From Sipunculus nudus (Eukaryota > Annelida > Sipuncula > Golfingiida > Sipunculidae), in assembly GCA_026874595.1 (NCBI GenBank), contig CM049320.1:31034214-31098213 (forward strand): 64,000 nucleotides of DNA, read 5' to 3'. Positions 46,782 to 60,413 of the stretch are shown here, piece by piece (the stretch's first letter is position 1; each line of letters opens with the position of its first letter). Position numbers and translations under genes: made by a program. The notes below the pieces were generated by a model. That model had not been told where the DNA came from. It saw only the letters and a list, made by a program, of their open reading frames with translations, and did not search any database.

Positions 46782-47755
46782 TGAGGTCTTTGGGGCTGTA
46801 GTTTAAGCTATAGGGATCAATTTTAGTATAAGTAGGAGTGCACGCTTTTTCTCACAGTATAATTTTATTTTGATATACGTGTCTGTCATTTTCCCGAGGT
46901 AGGCTAGGACAAAAATGACATCATTGTTTTAAGAAAATTATTAAATATAACGTTCTCTGTTGACTTTCATTCATTAATGCAGCAGTTATTAATAACAAAG
47001 CTGATTTACTCGCAATGTTTGTCTGTGAGTCCGTCATGACAGCTTGAGTGGAAGCTTCATTTCTCACCGCAAGGGTAACCACCACAAATGTTGTGTCACA
47101 ACATTTAATTCATTATTTAGGAAACATGACCATATATGCCTCTGATGTCAATTTTTTTATCCGACCTTTGGAACGGATTTCTTTTATGAATTGTTTCCTG
47201 CCTCGCAGGCCCTATCAGTTTATTTTAAAACCGTCAAAATGTCAGGTGGTGACGTAAACATTGGATCCTGAAATTGGGCCACTGTGACCTTATTTTCTGT
47301 AAAATAGCAATTTACTAGTTGATGACTGATAAAATATATTCAACATACCCTGTATCAAATAAGTAAAACCAGCACGATGAAGTTGGTGAGGTTGCAGTTC
47401 AAGCTATAGGGTTTGGATCAATTTTAGTATAAGTACATCTGCACGCTATTTCTATCAGTACATTTTTATTTTCATCTGCTTGTCTAACTGGCATTTCCCC
47501 GAGCTAGGCTAGGACAAAAAATTACGTCATCTTGTTAAGAAAAATAATAAACATTATATTGTCGGTTAACTTTTGTGTATTAATGCAGCAGTTATAATAA
47601 CAAAGCTGATTTTACTCGGAATGTTTGTCTCTGCGTCCGTCATGACGCCTTGACAGCGTAAGCTTCATTTCTCGCCGCCAGGGTAACCACCACTAATTTT
47701 GTGTCACAACATTTTTTTTTTAATTTAGAAAACACGGTCATATAGGCCTCTGTAG
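46782..47755. repeat. Tandem pair of a roughly 600-bp sequence
   Basis: Blocks including ATCAATTTTAGTATAAGTA, GCTAGGACAAAAA, TAATGCAGCAGTTAT and AGGGTAACCACCAC occur at about 46817-47145 and again, in the same order, at about 47418-47755. The copies differ at many positions, so the duplication is not recent. Confidence 0.75.
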
Positions 47756-47759
47756 TGTG

Positions 47760-49900
47760 TATCTGGCAGATTGCCCATTAAAACATATATTTTCATGTCC
47801 GAGGCCTGATTTCTGTTTTCAGAGAAATGTTTTCCTATTGGCACAAAGCGGTTGTTTGAGCTGATGGTTTGTCTTTGGCCATTGACACGTTGTCTCAAGG
47901 TTTGTCCAGTTTCATCTATGTATGAAATATTTGGACAGATCCTGGGACCATATTACACCATTTGCACAATCTTAAAAATTTAATATACATTTTTTTAGTC
48001 ATGCAGATAGTAGAAACCCGCAGAAAAGACCATACTAAGGACTTCAGACTTAGAATTTACGTATATTTGATATATTATGTACATTTGAACTAAAACACAC
48101 CCCTAGATTAATAATACTGAATTAAAAATAGTTTTCGCAGGGGAAAATTTATCATTTTATGTCTATAATGGCCACAACCCCGATTTTCACATCACTTGCG
48201 TGTACATGTGCATATGTTTGACCCCATTTATGTGAAATATGGACGGAAATATTCAGTTATATGTCAGAGACAATTTTTTAATGCGCACATCCTTTCGTGA
48301 TCAACATCAGAACTATATAGCATAACAATATAACGTTATTTCTATGACCTAAGCTACTATCGATACTATTTAGCAAAAAGCTAACATTTAAAATCATTAC
48401 AATTTTGGTCGTATTTATTTTTCATGTTTAGTGTTGACTTTATGTACAAAGTAATTTTCACTGCGGTAATGTGATCACACTTACAAAATTCACAATTAAG
48501 GCAATTAAACAATTGTGGCCGTATTTGTGACGACACATGAGATAAAATAACGAAGAATTGACACCATTTTAATCAGCTGCTTCGGCTGATATATATTCAA
48601 AATGTAACATTTGTTATGCAGGTTTTGATCCCCGGGACAGAGTTCCAGCAATAGGTACATTATTCAACATATTTAAGTGTAATGCAGTTCCTTCTTCCAA
48701 CATTTCACCATAAAACCAGTACTTTATCAACTGACCTATAATATAATAAACCTTATGAACTTGATCTTATAGTAAAGGACATATCCCTACTTTCCATTAA
48801 GTGAAAACCTTAAATGAAGCAAATATTAAATGTGAGCGTAAGACTGAAAAGAAACAAAGACAATGCACCTGCATTCTTGATTTTCCCACACCATTGTCTC
48901 TGAAGGGTATCCATTTTTATATTAATGCAGTGAACGACAGGTCTTATAATACTGTTAGGCGATAGGCAAAGAGCGGTTAGGATCTTAGACGTGAGCATGA
49001 GAATATAAGCTGAAGACGCGAGTGAAAAGTCTCCTAGTTAAGCACGCTAGATGGTGCAGTCTGGCAGTTTGTCAGTCCATAGGAGGGTCTGAGGGTTATT
49101 AGTAAACTGATCAGCAGAGGGAAGATCTCCCGGTGTTTTGTTTCTCATATTGTGCGGGCGGCCAACGTAATCTCACTAACCTTCTTGTTTACAGAAGGAC
49201 CTGTAAACAGCCGATGTGTATCTGCCGTGGTGGATCCAGCAAACAGAGCAAAGGACAATTGATACGCGGATCTGTGTTTATGGTACCGAATAGTGTCGTG
49301 TATTCGGGTACATATTACTGGATATACCCACGGGTGATTCTATATTGGCAGACATTTTCTAAGTGATGCCACCACGAGGGCGGAGAGCGTATCTGCCAGT
49401 GATTAAAAGGGGCGAATACCTCAGGGGTAGAGATTGTGTCAGGCCAGTGATTCATTTAACAGCGAGAAGTGCTTGTGTATCGTGTGTACAGTGGTAAACC
49501 TTTAGAAATCGAGGAGTCCATTCCTATGTCACGTGCGCGACGGTCATGTAATCAGCGGCCTTGGTGCCAGGAGAAATTGCTGCGTACTGTGCTGATAGCA
49601 GGTGTCAGGAGTAATCAGCACTCTGAACATTTGTGTACTTATATGGACCTTAATTGATTTTTTTACCATGTGCAAGGAACGCCTGTCAAAAGAATTGTTA
49701 GTTCTTTTTTATTATATATTGTTTATGTCACACGTCTTTCTCATCTTTTGGACCGTATGTGCGAGCTTCAACCAGCTTAATCCACTGTTTAAAAGAACCA
49801 TTGAAAGTATATACCTTCGGTGGTGTGTCACAGATATATGTGATAGTGCAAACAGGGCACAAGAAGCTTTTCTATGTTAATTTTCTATGTACAAACACAG
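47760..49900. other. Intergenic sequence between receptor copies 1 and 2
   Basis: No gene recognised. Several short plus-strand open frames at about 49133-49880 sit on less AT-rich DNA but show no family features. Confidence 0.4.
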
Positions 49901-49904
49901 ATAA

Positions 49905-50860
49905 TATAAAGAGGGAACATTTAAAATGTATTGCTCATGCACACATCAAATGTGACCAAAATTTGTTCTAAAATATAAAGAGCTCACTACATCTAAAAAT
50001 CTACTTTTATACCGGCATACTGTCTTAGCAAATATATGCTGTAACAGAGTTATCTCTGGACGCTCTCGGCGGGTATTGATGAGAACAAATATTCAAATGA
50101 GTTAGAAGATAACAAATAAACTATAGGATTATTTTTATCATGCAATAATAACTCAAGCTATGCCGTTTCAGTTCCTTAAGCCGTACCATATGGACTAATG
50201 TTTGAAGTGAAAATTAATCATGCAGAACAATATGACACTTCACTTTTCTGTCTCGGCAGATGTGTGACACTGTTTATATGCATGCGTATATATAGACATG
50301 TATATATAATTATATATAAATATATGTGTGTGTGTACAAACGTGTGATAAATGTAAGCTGTCCCAATACTTAAGTGCTTCTTCCGCTGCACAAAGGTAGT
50401 GTGCTCCTTTCCCCAAAATCATCAATGAAGGAAGTGAAGAACTGGACACTCACTTGGAAAACACTCAGAACGCCCTGGCCCGTCAACGTCCAGCACACTG
50501 TTATAGATCAGGCCCGCATGCTTTATGTTCTCACGGCAATATCATGATTGTCCCTCATCTAACTATCCAAAAATTATTGAAACTGTGCATAAAAGCACAT
50601 ATTTTACATATACTCGTACACTGTCCATCTTCAACTCTGTTTATCATTGGACATTTTGTTGGCGGCGATGTACGATAACACTGACCTTTCATAACTCTCT
50701 GAGATAACATTTACCGTTGGTGGGACTGGGATTTGAGCATTGAGCCCGGACAAACCTTCCAGTTTTGTCTGGCGGCATGAAAAACAAATGAAGTACTTTC
50801 GTGCTGAACGCTGATGGGCAATTACCTTTGGGCGGGGGGGGGGGGGGTTAATTGTAAAGC
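49905..50860. repeat. Left flank of receptor copy 2, shared with copy 3
   Basis: Phrases such as CTCATGCACACATCAAATGT, TGTAACAGAGTTATCT and AAAGGTAGTGTGCTCCTTT recur at about 58780-59230 in the same order. Part at about 50520-50590 (TCATGATTGTCCCTCA) also matches copy 1 at about 39735. A poly-G run is at 50833-50847. Confidence 0.65.
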
Positions 50861-51120
50861 AAAAAGCGTCCAGCTTTGGACTTTAATCAAAATCTCAATC
50901 CGATCTAAATTATCCCGTAATTTTAAAATAACAATATTTGATCCATTCTATTATTTTCATTCGAAATAAAGTTAGATGTTAATTCGCAGAAAATCCATAA
51001 AGTCGGCCATGACGAGAGTGCAGATAATACAATATATAATTGTATGGTTTCAATTCAAAAAGCTTTTATACAATGTATGATTGATATCATATGTACAGAT
51101 TTTAGAAAATTATCTTAAAA

Positions 51121-52223
51121 TTACACTGTGATAAAGATTTGGTTACCGCATAACAAATTATCGATGTCCTCAGAACTTTTGGGCATCATCTCAGCCCTAA
51201 AACCCATTTCCGTTCATCTGGAATCCAAATGTGCCAGGGTGGTTACCCTCCTCGAAATATTATCCCAGAAAATTCCTTTCGTTGGCCCATGAAGTATAAT
51301 CTTCGGAGGCATTCCTTTTTGGGGAATTCTGTTTACCGAATTATTGTGTTGGGTTCCAACAATTACATCCAGAGGACGCGGCAATGGCGATTCTGTTGAT
51401 GTACTCATATATTAATCATTTCAGTCTTTTTAATTGTGTTTTTTTTAACCCATTAAGCTAGTTCTAATTTTATATAGTTTTTCTGCTCCATGCATTGTAA
51501 TATTTTACCATATGGCTTTACTTCATATGATCCTATCAGTTTTTGACTGTGTTCTTGGCAATTTATGTGCAGCCTGACAGGTCTTTCGAATATTTTGGAT
51601 TTCAGAGTAACTATTTTTAGCATCCATGCTAAGTCGGCGAGAACCCGGTTATTTCGGGAGTAAATACGTACGCATTATTTTCCTTTTGACCACGAAAAGC
51701 TTTCCTATAATGTACATTACAGGATTCATGAATGTAAGTTACAGTGGTAAATACAACCATGTCAAGACTAATTTTTCAGGTCTAAGTATCTGGAATAGCA
51801 AAGAGATGTTTCCTTAATTCTTAGTTTGTATACACGTATGCTAAGGTACTGGTTTTACAAGATTATACAGAAAATACTGTAAAGCATAGGTTATTCCTGC
51901 TAAGGTCGTATACACACAATTTTTTTGTTGAATAAGAATAATATCTATATACCAATTCCTTTTATTAACTCACCTGCGAATCATGAACGGCTTAAATAAA
52001 TATAAAATAGCAGCATGCCATGTTCACCAGTAACAAGGTGGAGAGTACAATGTTCAAAACTGTACTGCTACTTGTGACGTGCCCTCCCGGAAAAAGGCGA
52101 GTAGGATGCGAGTCTAAAAAAGAAGAAAATATCCTCTTATGCAAATTATTTCTATATAAAATGCCGCTCTTTCAAGAGACCAACCCTTTGTAAACAATTA
52201 CTATAAAACATTTATTAAAGCTT

Positions 52224-52263
<40 letters not shown>

Positions 52264-55026
52264 GTGAGAGAGGGAATCATGATTCCATGGCTAAGATTCT
52301 AAAATTAATTATCCGAAATTCAGAACCACATTTCTTGTGAACTAAATAAACTGTCAAAAATGTAACATATACTTTTTTAGAGTCGGTCCTCTAATCACCT
52401 GAAAAGAATTTGGGGAAAATGTTGTATGAAACCCTTGTCTGTGGCAGAATTGGAGAGAACACAGTACAAAGGTTCTTTTATGCTGTCTTCTCATAAAGTT
52501 CGTTATTCGAATGATCCGTTGCCACGAAATGATATTTTCTATACTTTAAGAAAGAATTAAGTTGAAGATTGTCGGATCTTGACGCACATTTCTGGCAGAT
52601 CACTCTTGAGGTCTGGTTGCAGTTCCTTCGTTTCCAGTGTCCAGTCTCTAGTTCAAGGACAGCATATCGTCCCTGGGTATAATCCGCTGATCGTCCCCAG
52701 TACACACGACAGGGTGGACGAGACTCTGGATTTATTCAAACATATGTATTTAAGTGATAGTTTTCAAACTTGTCGTATTTCATCATCAGTATAGTAAGAA
52801 GAATTTGGCTTTCTGGAATTAGTCAAATACAAAATTGACTACTACCTGGCACATTCTTTGTAATACCAAACGGGCGATGTCCAACCGTTGTGTAAATCAT
52901 CCTGTTTTATGCAGATAGGGACTGAAATCACCTGTTGCATGAATTTTGTTTCAGCAACAACAGCGGACAACAGGATACGAGCCGAACGTGTTTTGAAAAC
53001 AAAACGGTTGAGATCCACATCCAATACAAATCAAACGTCGGACATTGTGCCGATTACAAAAGGGTAAGGACAACGAAATAGATAACCTTCAAGATAACTT
53101 CAATTCAACCGTACGTTTCCAACTAGCCCCCATGTGTTTAAATATTATGCTTACGTTCAACCAAATGTTAATGCTCCAATAGGAGGCCAGCTTGATGATG
53201 TTAAACAAATAACCTTTCAAAGGACTACGCAAAATCCAGTCTCTCTTTCTGAGTCCTATGAAAACGTAAGGTATGAACTGGAAACTAATCCTTGATAATA
53301 CTTCTTTCGGATGGATAACCAAATCAGCACCCTGAGCTTGACACACAGCTCTGGCAGAATACCAGCTGTGCGCACCATGGTGAATGGTTATAGTCCAATC
53401 AATTGATTCCTCACAGTCATGGTAAGGTATGAATGCAGGACAGTTGGTGCCTAAAAATTAGAGTTTGAAAGGAATTCAAAGTTCCTTTGGAACATTTGCC
53501 TTTACGTGTAAGAAAGTGTAGTTGTCTCATGGAAGTTACATGTAATTACCTCGTTACATGATATAAGAAAATATACATGTCTTCAATGAAAAAAGCTGGG
53601 TAATCCTTGCATATGCACGCGTTCCTTCATTGTCCAAGTATAAATGTTTCCCGCACCGGGACAATATTTTTTATACAAATTTTATTTAAACAAAACCGAC
53701 CGACCTTTTTTATGCTGGCAAGCATAGTTGTTCGGGTTGTCATAAAAACAATTTGCAGTCTTTATTGTTCGACTTTCATAACTATATTCGGCACAACCAT
53801 CTTCCGCCATTTTCGTAAATTCAGATGTATTACCTAAAACAAAAAAATATAATCAGTACAACAGAAAAAAATATAAAAGAAAACTGTATTTCTAAAAAAT
53901 AAACACCACCACCAGGTTGAATAAATCCCTGCTGATTTTATATTTATTTTTAAATATAATTACAGTGAAAATTTTATTTTGCTCAGAAGAGGCAGCTTGG
54001 ACACTCTTAGTGCTTATTATTAGAAAAATAATTGATATAAAGATACTGTCCTACTTATTTCTTCCCCATTGACCCAGGTCCACTTGCTGAATTCTTTCTC
54101 TTGCAATGACAACCAAATGTGGCTCATGTTATATTTACTCATGATTTCTAAGACAGTGTGATGATCTTTGATGTCTTGGTCCACAGGCAGGGTAGTGTTT
54201 GTACCGTAGGCTCCACATTGCCGCACAGCCTCATCCCATGTGAGACTTTTATTAATATACACAAAATCGTTCTTCTCATGTCCAAAACGAACTGGAAGAA
54301 GACAAAGATCAGGACAGGAGTAACATTCCTACAAAGATATTTAAACTGAAACCATGTTTTACAATGATTACACTCATCCATAGGTTTTTTGTATCTATAC
54401 AGCCATACATTCAGATTTTAAGCATTTTTAGACTTCTAAAAAATATGACTGAATATTTATAAAGGGCTGAGTGTTATAATTATAAACATATATAGCTACG
54501 AAATTACAATCTTGAACTCTGACGCGTTAAGGTATATAGTTATGAGAAGGTATGGTCGCTGCATGATGATCCTACATACTTTATGCCTGCTAATCGTATC
54601 TGACAAAATTACACGAGTGGTGTAAATAACAATGATGAGAAATAATACACGATACAATATTCGAACCGCATGTTTCTCAATTATGATTCAGTGCCCCTAA
54701 GAATATTATTCCACAAGTGTATTTAAGATTGAAAGGTTAGGTTCTTTCACAATTTTATTGCAATAAGCGATTTGATAATAATAATAATGATAATAATAAT
54801 AATAATAATAATCATATTCTAAAACATGTTCAAACGTAACCAACATGGGTGATGATTCTGATTGACAGTGCCAAAGAAAGGTCTGCCCTATTCAGGTACG
54901 TTGATAATATATATTATAAAAGTTGCAGTGTATTTCTAACATACCATTTGTTGTTACGTCTGATCCCTGAACAAGGGCAAGTGAGTGTAGAAATGAAGAG
55001 AAAAAGAGAATGTTAACTCGTTCCAT
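51121..55026 (-). pseudogene. Two-CTLD receptor, copy 2 (frameshifted in the transmembrane exon)
   Basis: Exons matching copy 1: 54945-55026 (signal, MERVNILFFSSFLHSLALVQ), 54055-54291, 53705-53833, 53214-53450, 52588-52725 and 51974-52113. All extracellular exons keep their length and phase (82, 237, 129, 237 and 138 nt). The transmembrane exon is 140 nt instead of 139: one extra base shifts the frame and gives TAA at 51992-51994, after a hydrophobic stretch ending CCYFIFI. The tail-exon remnant (51121-51704) has several stops, consistent with relaxed selection. The product, if made, would be a membrane-anchored receptor of about 310 residues with no tail. It is either a pseudogene or a tail-less decoy form. 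Confidence 0.75.
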
Positions 55027-55806
55027 GACTCGAGACAAATATCAGCCGAACTAAAAGTTAGACCAACTAACAGAACCATAAAAAACCCACAGATAGCGGT
55101 CTATTTACTTCCTTGTAAACCTCTCAAGAGCAGATTGTAGGTATCACAATAATTACCTTTAACATATATGTATATATAAATTATATATATATAATAACTT
55201 AAACTGTCTAGTCCCAAATAATTGAAGATTTTGTTTACAACACGAACTAATATATATTAATTATATAAGCATTAAATTGGCATTACAGATAACAACGGAG
55301 TTTATACATTCCAATTTTCTTCTTGCACTGTATATCGTATTCATAATTAATTTTTTAGTACAAACATTAAATGTCCCAGATAGCGCTCTCTTTATTTCCG
55401 TGTAAACCGCGTAACAATAGAATATATTGATCACAATACTTTCTTTGTACATATATGTAAATATAATTATACGAAACATAACCACAACTGTCTAGTCCCC
55501 AATATTTTTGTTGGTAGCACGAATCTATATCATGTAAGCAGTAAATTGGACTAACAGCTGATAACTCAGCTCTTACACCCTCATTTCCAACTTGCACGAC
55601 CTATCGTATTTATAATATCATAATAAATTATCTTTTGTCAAATACTTTATTGCTCATTTACTGGCCTTTGTTTTTAAATCATCTTTTATTTCCAATATAG
55701 TAGGAGGTATTAAAGTAAATGGCGTTCAACGACTTCTTACGGAACTTGGAGAGAGATAAAATCAAACATCCTGATTGCCTTTGAATTACTATGCATGTGG
55801 CTAATT

Positions 55807-57438
55807 GAATGAATGAATATTTTTGAATGAATGAATATTTTATTCTGGTTTAAAGGCCTCCGGCCCACAGAACCAATGAGAAGTACAACTGCACTTGTTT
55901 ATATATATATGCAAACATTACATCAACAATATAATAAATACAAAAATAAATGAATAAATAAATAAGAAATACAAAAATCTTGCATGCATTAGATTATGCG
56001 GAAACGTAGATATTCAATGAAATATAGTGTATTATTAAAATAAATAACAATAATAATACTCATAATAATAATAATAACAATAAAAAGAATGATTCAATGA
56101 TAGCATAATACACTCCAAATGCCCCTAATGCAAGCAGTACACAGAAAAAAAAATACATAGCATTCAAAATACATAGAAGCAATTAATACAATGCATAACC
56201 TTACAATAAATAAGAATTGAAAAAATAAGATAAACAAAAATAATGCAATGATACCATAATACACTTCGAAGAGCCTAATACAAATTGTACAAACGACAAT
56301 ACACATTAATACAAAATACATAATACAAATAAAAATGAGAAAAGACAAAACAAAAAAAAAACATACAGATAAAGAGAACTGATGCGATAGCAGCTCATTA
56401 CACTTCACTAGATCCTTATACAAAAATTGGAAATTAAGAAATAACAAGAATATGTGACAAAAATTAACACTTAATGCATACCATATACATGCAATAAAAA
56501 AAAAGAGTTTATACTCACAAAGAACTGTATTTATGAGAGTAATCGATAGTATATAAATATTTCTTATTTACACATGAAAAATTCATTTTAGGGCGAACAA
56601 ATCATGACAGATTGAACATGTATCATAATATGATCATTTGTTTTGAAAATATTCATCTGTGAATTACTTGACATACAAACATATTGCATCCATTATTTGT
56701 AATCATATATTAGCCACCATTAAATAGAAACATAATCTATGATAGATGTATATTCTTACGTTTTAACGGTTCTACTCTCTTAACACACTGGTTTCACTGC
56801 ATAAATGACTGATTGAACCGGGTGCCAGTTTATTTTCATTTATGCACACGAGTAGGCATAAAGCTTAAGAAATAAATATATAAATACATATATATTGGAA
56901 GATACCATTATACTTTAAGGAGAGAACATTATACTTAGTGTATCTTTAACATATTGGGTATAGTAATAGGTCCCTTTAATAAATTCCTTGGGCTAAATAG
57001 ACTTTCCTTTTCTCAGTTGCCCAATAAATGTATAAGGCCAGACTGTTTATAACTTGTATGTTACTGCTGGACATCAGAAATGTAAAGTTATCCATACCAG
57101 CTCCTGTTATTTCATTTTCTATATATTTTCTCCTGATAATATTGTATAATCCACATTCCATAATAAAATGATATTCATCTTCAACAATATTAAAACCTTT
57201 ATTGAAACAATATGTGCATAACCGGTTCTCTCTAGGTATTTTATGTCTTCTCCCCATTTCCACTTCTAAATCATGTACTGAGCATCTGAACCTGGCCAGG
57301 TACAGTATGTTCCTTTTTTGGGGTATACATGTTAAGTATTTTTCTATTTCCAACACTGATTTAAAATGCCCATATGTTTTGAGTCTCTTGTTATTAGTTA
57401 TTTGTTGGTGCCATTCCTGTATACCAATGTCCCTTATT
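55807..57438 (-). mobile_element. 5'-truncated LINE insertion with 12-bp target duplication
   Basis: The 1632-bp insert is flanked by perfect copies of ATGTGGCTAATT at 55795-55806 and 57439-57450. The matching place in the copy 1 flank (about 45352-45363) has one copy and no insert. Read on the minus strand, the element starts with the end of a LINE ORF2 (56976-57356: ARFRCSVHDLEVEMGR, RLCTYC, EYHFIMECGLY), followed by a long AT-rich 3' UTR and a terminal (ATTC)n tail at 55807. RT is absent through 5' truncation. Confidence 0.9.
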
Positions 57439-57450
57439 ATGTGGCTAATT

Positions 57451-57879
57451 CTACCAAAGATTTATGTCCGTCTACTTTATGGAGGTCAATATATCATTTT
57501 TGAAAAATTAAATTGTAGCAGTAAATTGCCCCTAGTTACGTCAATGATAGTGATATTATGATCACTGCAAATAGTCACTAACAGCACAATATGTACACTT
57601 TTATCTAGCAATGTGTTACAAAAAAATATATATTATATAATATAATATATATGATGTAATCAGTTTGTAAAAAATGGTTAGGCCAAAATAAAAAAAAGTA
57701 TGGTTCTCAGGCACTTTTTTTCAAAAATCAATGCGGGCGAGCGGTTTTTTTATTTTTAATTTTTTTTGGTATGTTTCGATAAAAATGTCAAATTAAAAGG
57801 TAAAAGCATTAAAATAATAGATTTATTTTGCGAAACAAGTAACAACACTACAAAACAAAGGAAATTGTATGATTTTTTC
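57451..57879. repeat. Continuation of the copy 2 flank with truncated MITE
   Basis: After the LINE, the sequence resumes the match to 45364-45787: TCTACTTTATGGAGGTCAAT, then TATATTATATAATATAATAT, then the MITE left terminus TATGGTTCTCAGGCAC at about 57704. The MITE breaks off at about 57879, where C-type lectin sequence begins. Confidence 0.8.
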
Positions 57880-58075
57880 GGTGACAGATTGCCCTACGGC
57901 TCGCGATACCAACATGAGTCGTGCTATTTTTATCTTCCGATGAGATCTTACTATCATCAGGCCCTGGTGCTCTGCAGAGAGCTCAAAAGAACATGTATTG
58001 GCATATGGGACGAAGAAGAACTACATCACGCGATATCTATAATGACGGAGAAAAACCGAGATAAAGGTGATAGTA
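57880..58075 (+). pseudogene. C-type lectin-like exon fragment fused to a MITE
   Basis: The frame reads GDRLPYGSRYQHESCYFYLP, SYYHQALVLCRELKRTCIGI and EEELHHAISIMTEKNRDK, homologous along its length to the exon at 39398-39587. It ends at the same kind of phase-1 donor (AAAG, GTGATA). Its 5' part, including any acceptor, is replaced by MITE sequence, so it is a fragment created at a duplication breakpoint. Confidence 0.6.
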
Positions 58076-58099
58076 TTTTCCGTCTATAGGTTATTATAA

Positions 58100-59520
58100 A
58101 CATTTCCACATAATCTACGTAAGAGAGCCTACGTACTGTAGTAACCGCCATACAATGAACATATGTTGCTAATGCTTCAAAGGTGTGTGTAGTTTAGCAT
58201 TATACATCAATCGGCGACATAGGAAGACAAATAAAATCCATTTATGGAGATAACTGTTTTTTATAGCACCAACCAGGGCTTGGATATCAGGAGATAGTGT
58301 GGACGTGCTTTGAGAGGACGTGCTTTGAGGTGGTCTGGGGGTACCGGCTCCACTGATAACTTGTAAGCTCTAGGAATAACGTGAACACCGCCGCTTCTAA
58401 TAGCACACAGCCTCATCTTCACCGAGAAACGCACCCTGAGGTTAGCAAAACGCCATGGCAGACGCTATCACGTACTTTGTGAAGCAAAGGGATTGTAGTT
58501 AATATATATATATGCCTTTGTAGTTCAGATATAGATGAACATACGAAAGCATGGGGCATTTGAGTTTATCTTTAATAGTTTGGAAATTGCGGAAACATAA
58601 AAATAAATAAAATATCTGTAAATGATGAAATGGCCTCATATGCCACCATGGGCATGAAGAGGATAGGTAGGTAGGTATATGATAAAATGTATAACACAAT
58701 TATTTATAACACTACTGAACACTTAAAGGTAATATAGACTCCCAGATATATGTCCCTGTTGTGGAAAATTTAAAATTTACTGCTCATGCACACGACAAGT
58801 GTAACTATCCTTCGTTCTAAAATAAAAAGAGGTCATCATATCAACAAATATACTTTTATAACTGCCTTAGCTCATACATGGTGTAACAGAGTCATCTTTG
58901 AACGTTTTTTCAGCAGGTACAAAGGAGTAGATATATTCAAACGAGACAGAAGACAACATATAAGCTATATAAATGTCATTATCATGCACTAGTAATACAA
59001 GCTATGATGTCACATTTCTGATGCTATACAATCGTGACCAATGCTAAAAGTAGAAATATATTATGCCAGAACAATATAACACTTTTACTCATTTTTTTGT
59101 CTCAGCAGTTGTGCGACACTCTTAATCTGCATGATCAATTATCAAAATAAATGTTCAAACGTGTGAGCTTTCCTCATACAGCCCGAGTGCTTCATTGGAT
59201 GCATAAAGGTAGTGTGCTCCTTTCTACCAAATTATCATTTAAATTAGTGTCTTCAGAAACACACCCTGAATTCTGCGGCCCGTTACCGACCAGCAAGAAG
59301 GTGACATATTAGGCCCGCATGTTTGACTCATATTCAAGACCAATAAACGGTATAGTGCTGGCCGCTCTTCGGCCGTGGCGTAGGTTATTTATAAGGCCCA
59401 ATCGTGTCCAGGTCTGGTCTATACTTAAGGTCAGCGTAAGTAGAAAATCTCCAAAAGATCGATTTTGTAATACTAAGTCATATTTAACGTCTTTAATAAC
59501 ATGTTTAAAAGACTAAAACC
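58100..59520. other. Left flank of receptor copy 3
   Basis: No gene recognised. About 58780-59230 matches the flank of copy 2, and from about 59500 onward the sequence matches copy 1 from about 39830. The flank is about 1.2 kb longer than in copy 1. Confidence 0.55.
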
Positions 59521-59815
59521 GAGCAGCCAAAATCTCAATCCGATCTAATTTTACCAATCATTGAAAAAGAACAATATTTGATCCTTAACGTGATTTCCCA
59601 AGTAACCTATGAATCCGTGTAACCTTTGCAGTTGGTAAAATATGTTTCCACGTATAAGCCCTTGAATGCCTGCTCCTGAAAATACACGTTTTTCTATCTG
59701 AATGCAGTTTAACGTCAGTTCTGAGAAGTCCACAAAGTCGGTCATGATGAAAGCGCAGATGATGCAATAAATAGCTGTATGGTTTCCATTTAAATAACTG
59801 TAATATATCTTAAAT

Positions 59816-60413
59816 TTACACCGTGATATATATTGGGTTATCGCATAAGAAAGTATCGCTGTCCTCAGAACTATCGAGTGAATCATCTCCGTCCTCTACT
59901 CCGTTCATCTGGTATCCAGATGTGCCAACGTTGCAACCCTCGAAATATAATCCCGGAAAGAATTTATTTTCTTTCGTTGGCCCAGGAAGTGTTAGGTCAT
60001 GACCGATAATTGTTGAGGGCAATCGGTTTTGAAGACTTCTGTGTACCGAATAATCGTGTTTATTTCCAACTAATACATCCAGAGGGTGCGGCAGTGATGT
60101 TTCTCTTGGTGTACTAATATAAACATTGCAGTCTTTTCCACTGTTTGGTGTTTTGGTAGCCCATTGGTCTAGTTCTTGTGATGTATATGTAGTTTCTGCT
60201 CCATGCATTGTAATTTTATCATATGGCATTACCTCATCTGATACTATCAGGTTTGGACTGAACTCCTGGCAATTTATCTGCAGCCTGACAGGTCTTTCAT
60301 CATTTCGGATTTCTGAGTAACTATTTTCTGTTTCTGTGCTCTGTTGCCGACAACCAGGTTTATCTGGAGTAAATGCATGTGCATTCTTTTCCTTTTGACC
60401 TCGAAGGGCATTC
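59816..60413 (-). CDS. Cytoplasmic tail exon of receptor copy 3
   Basis: Open throughout, two codons shorter than in copy 1. Conserved sites: ENSYSEI, MPYDKITM, HDYSV, GLYFEG, GYQMN and the C-terminal DSDTFLCDNPIYITV. Differences from copy 1 are mostly outside these sites. Confidence 0.75.

Noticed and set aside
56094-56447. 117-codon hydrophobic minus-strand frame resembling a membrane protein
   Set aside because: It lies in the AT-rich 3' UTR of the inserted LINE; the Phe/Leu/Ile richness follows from base composition.
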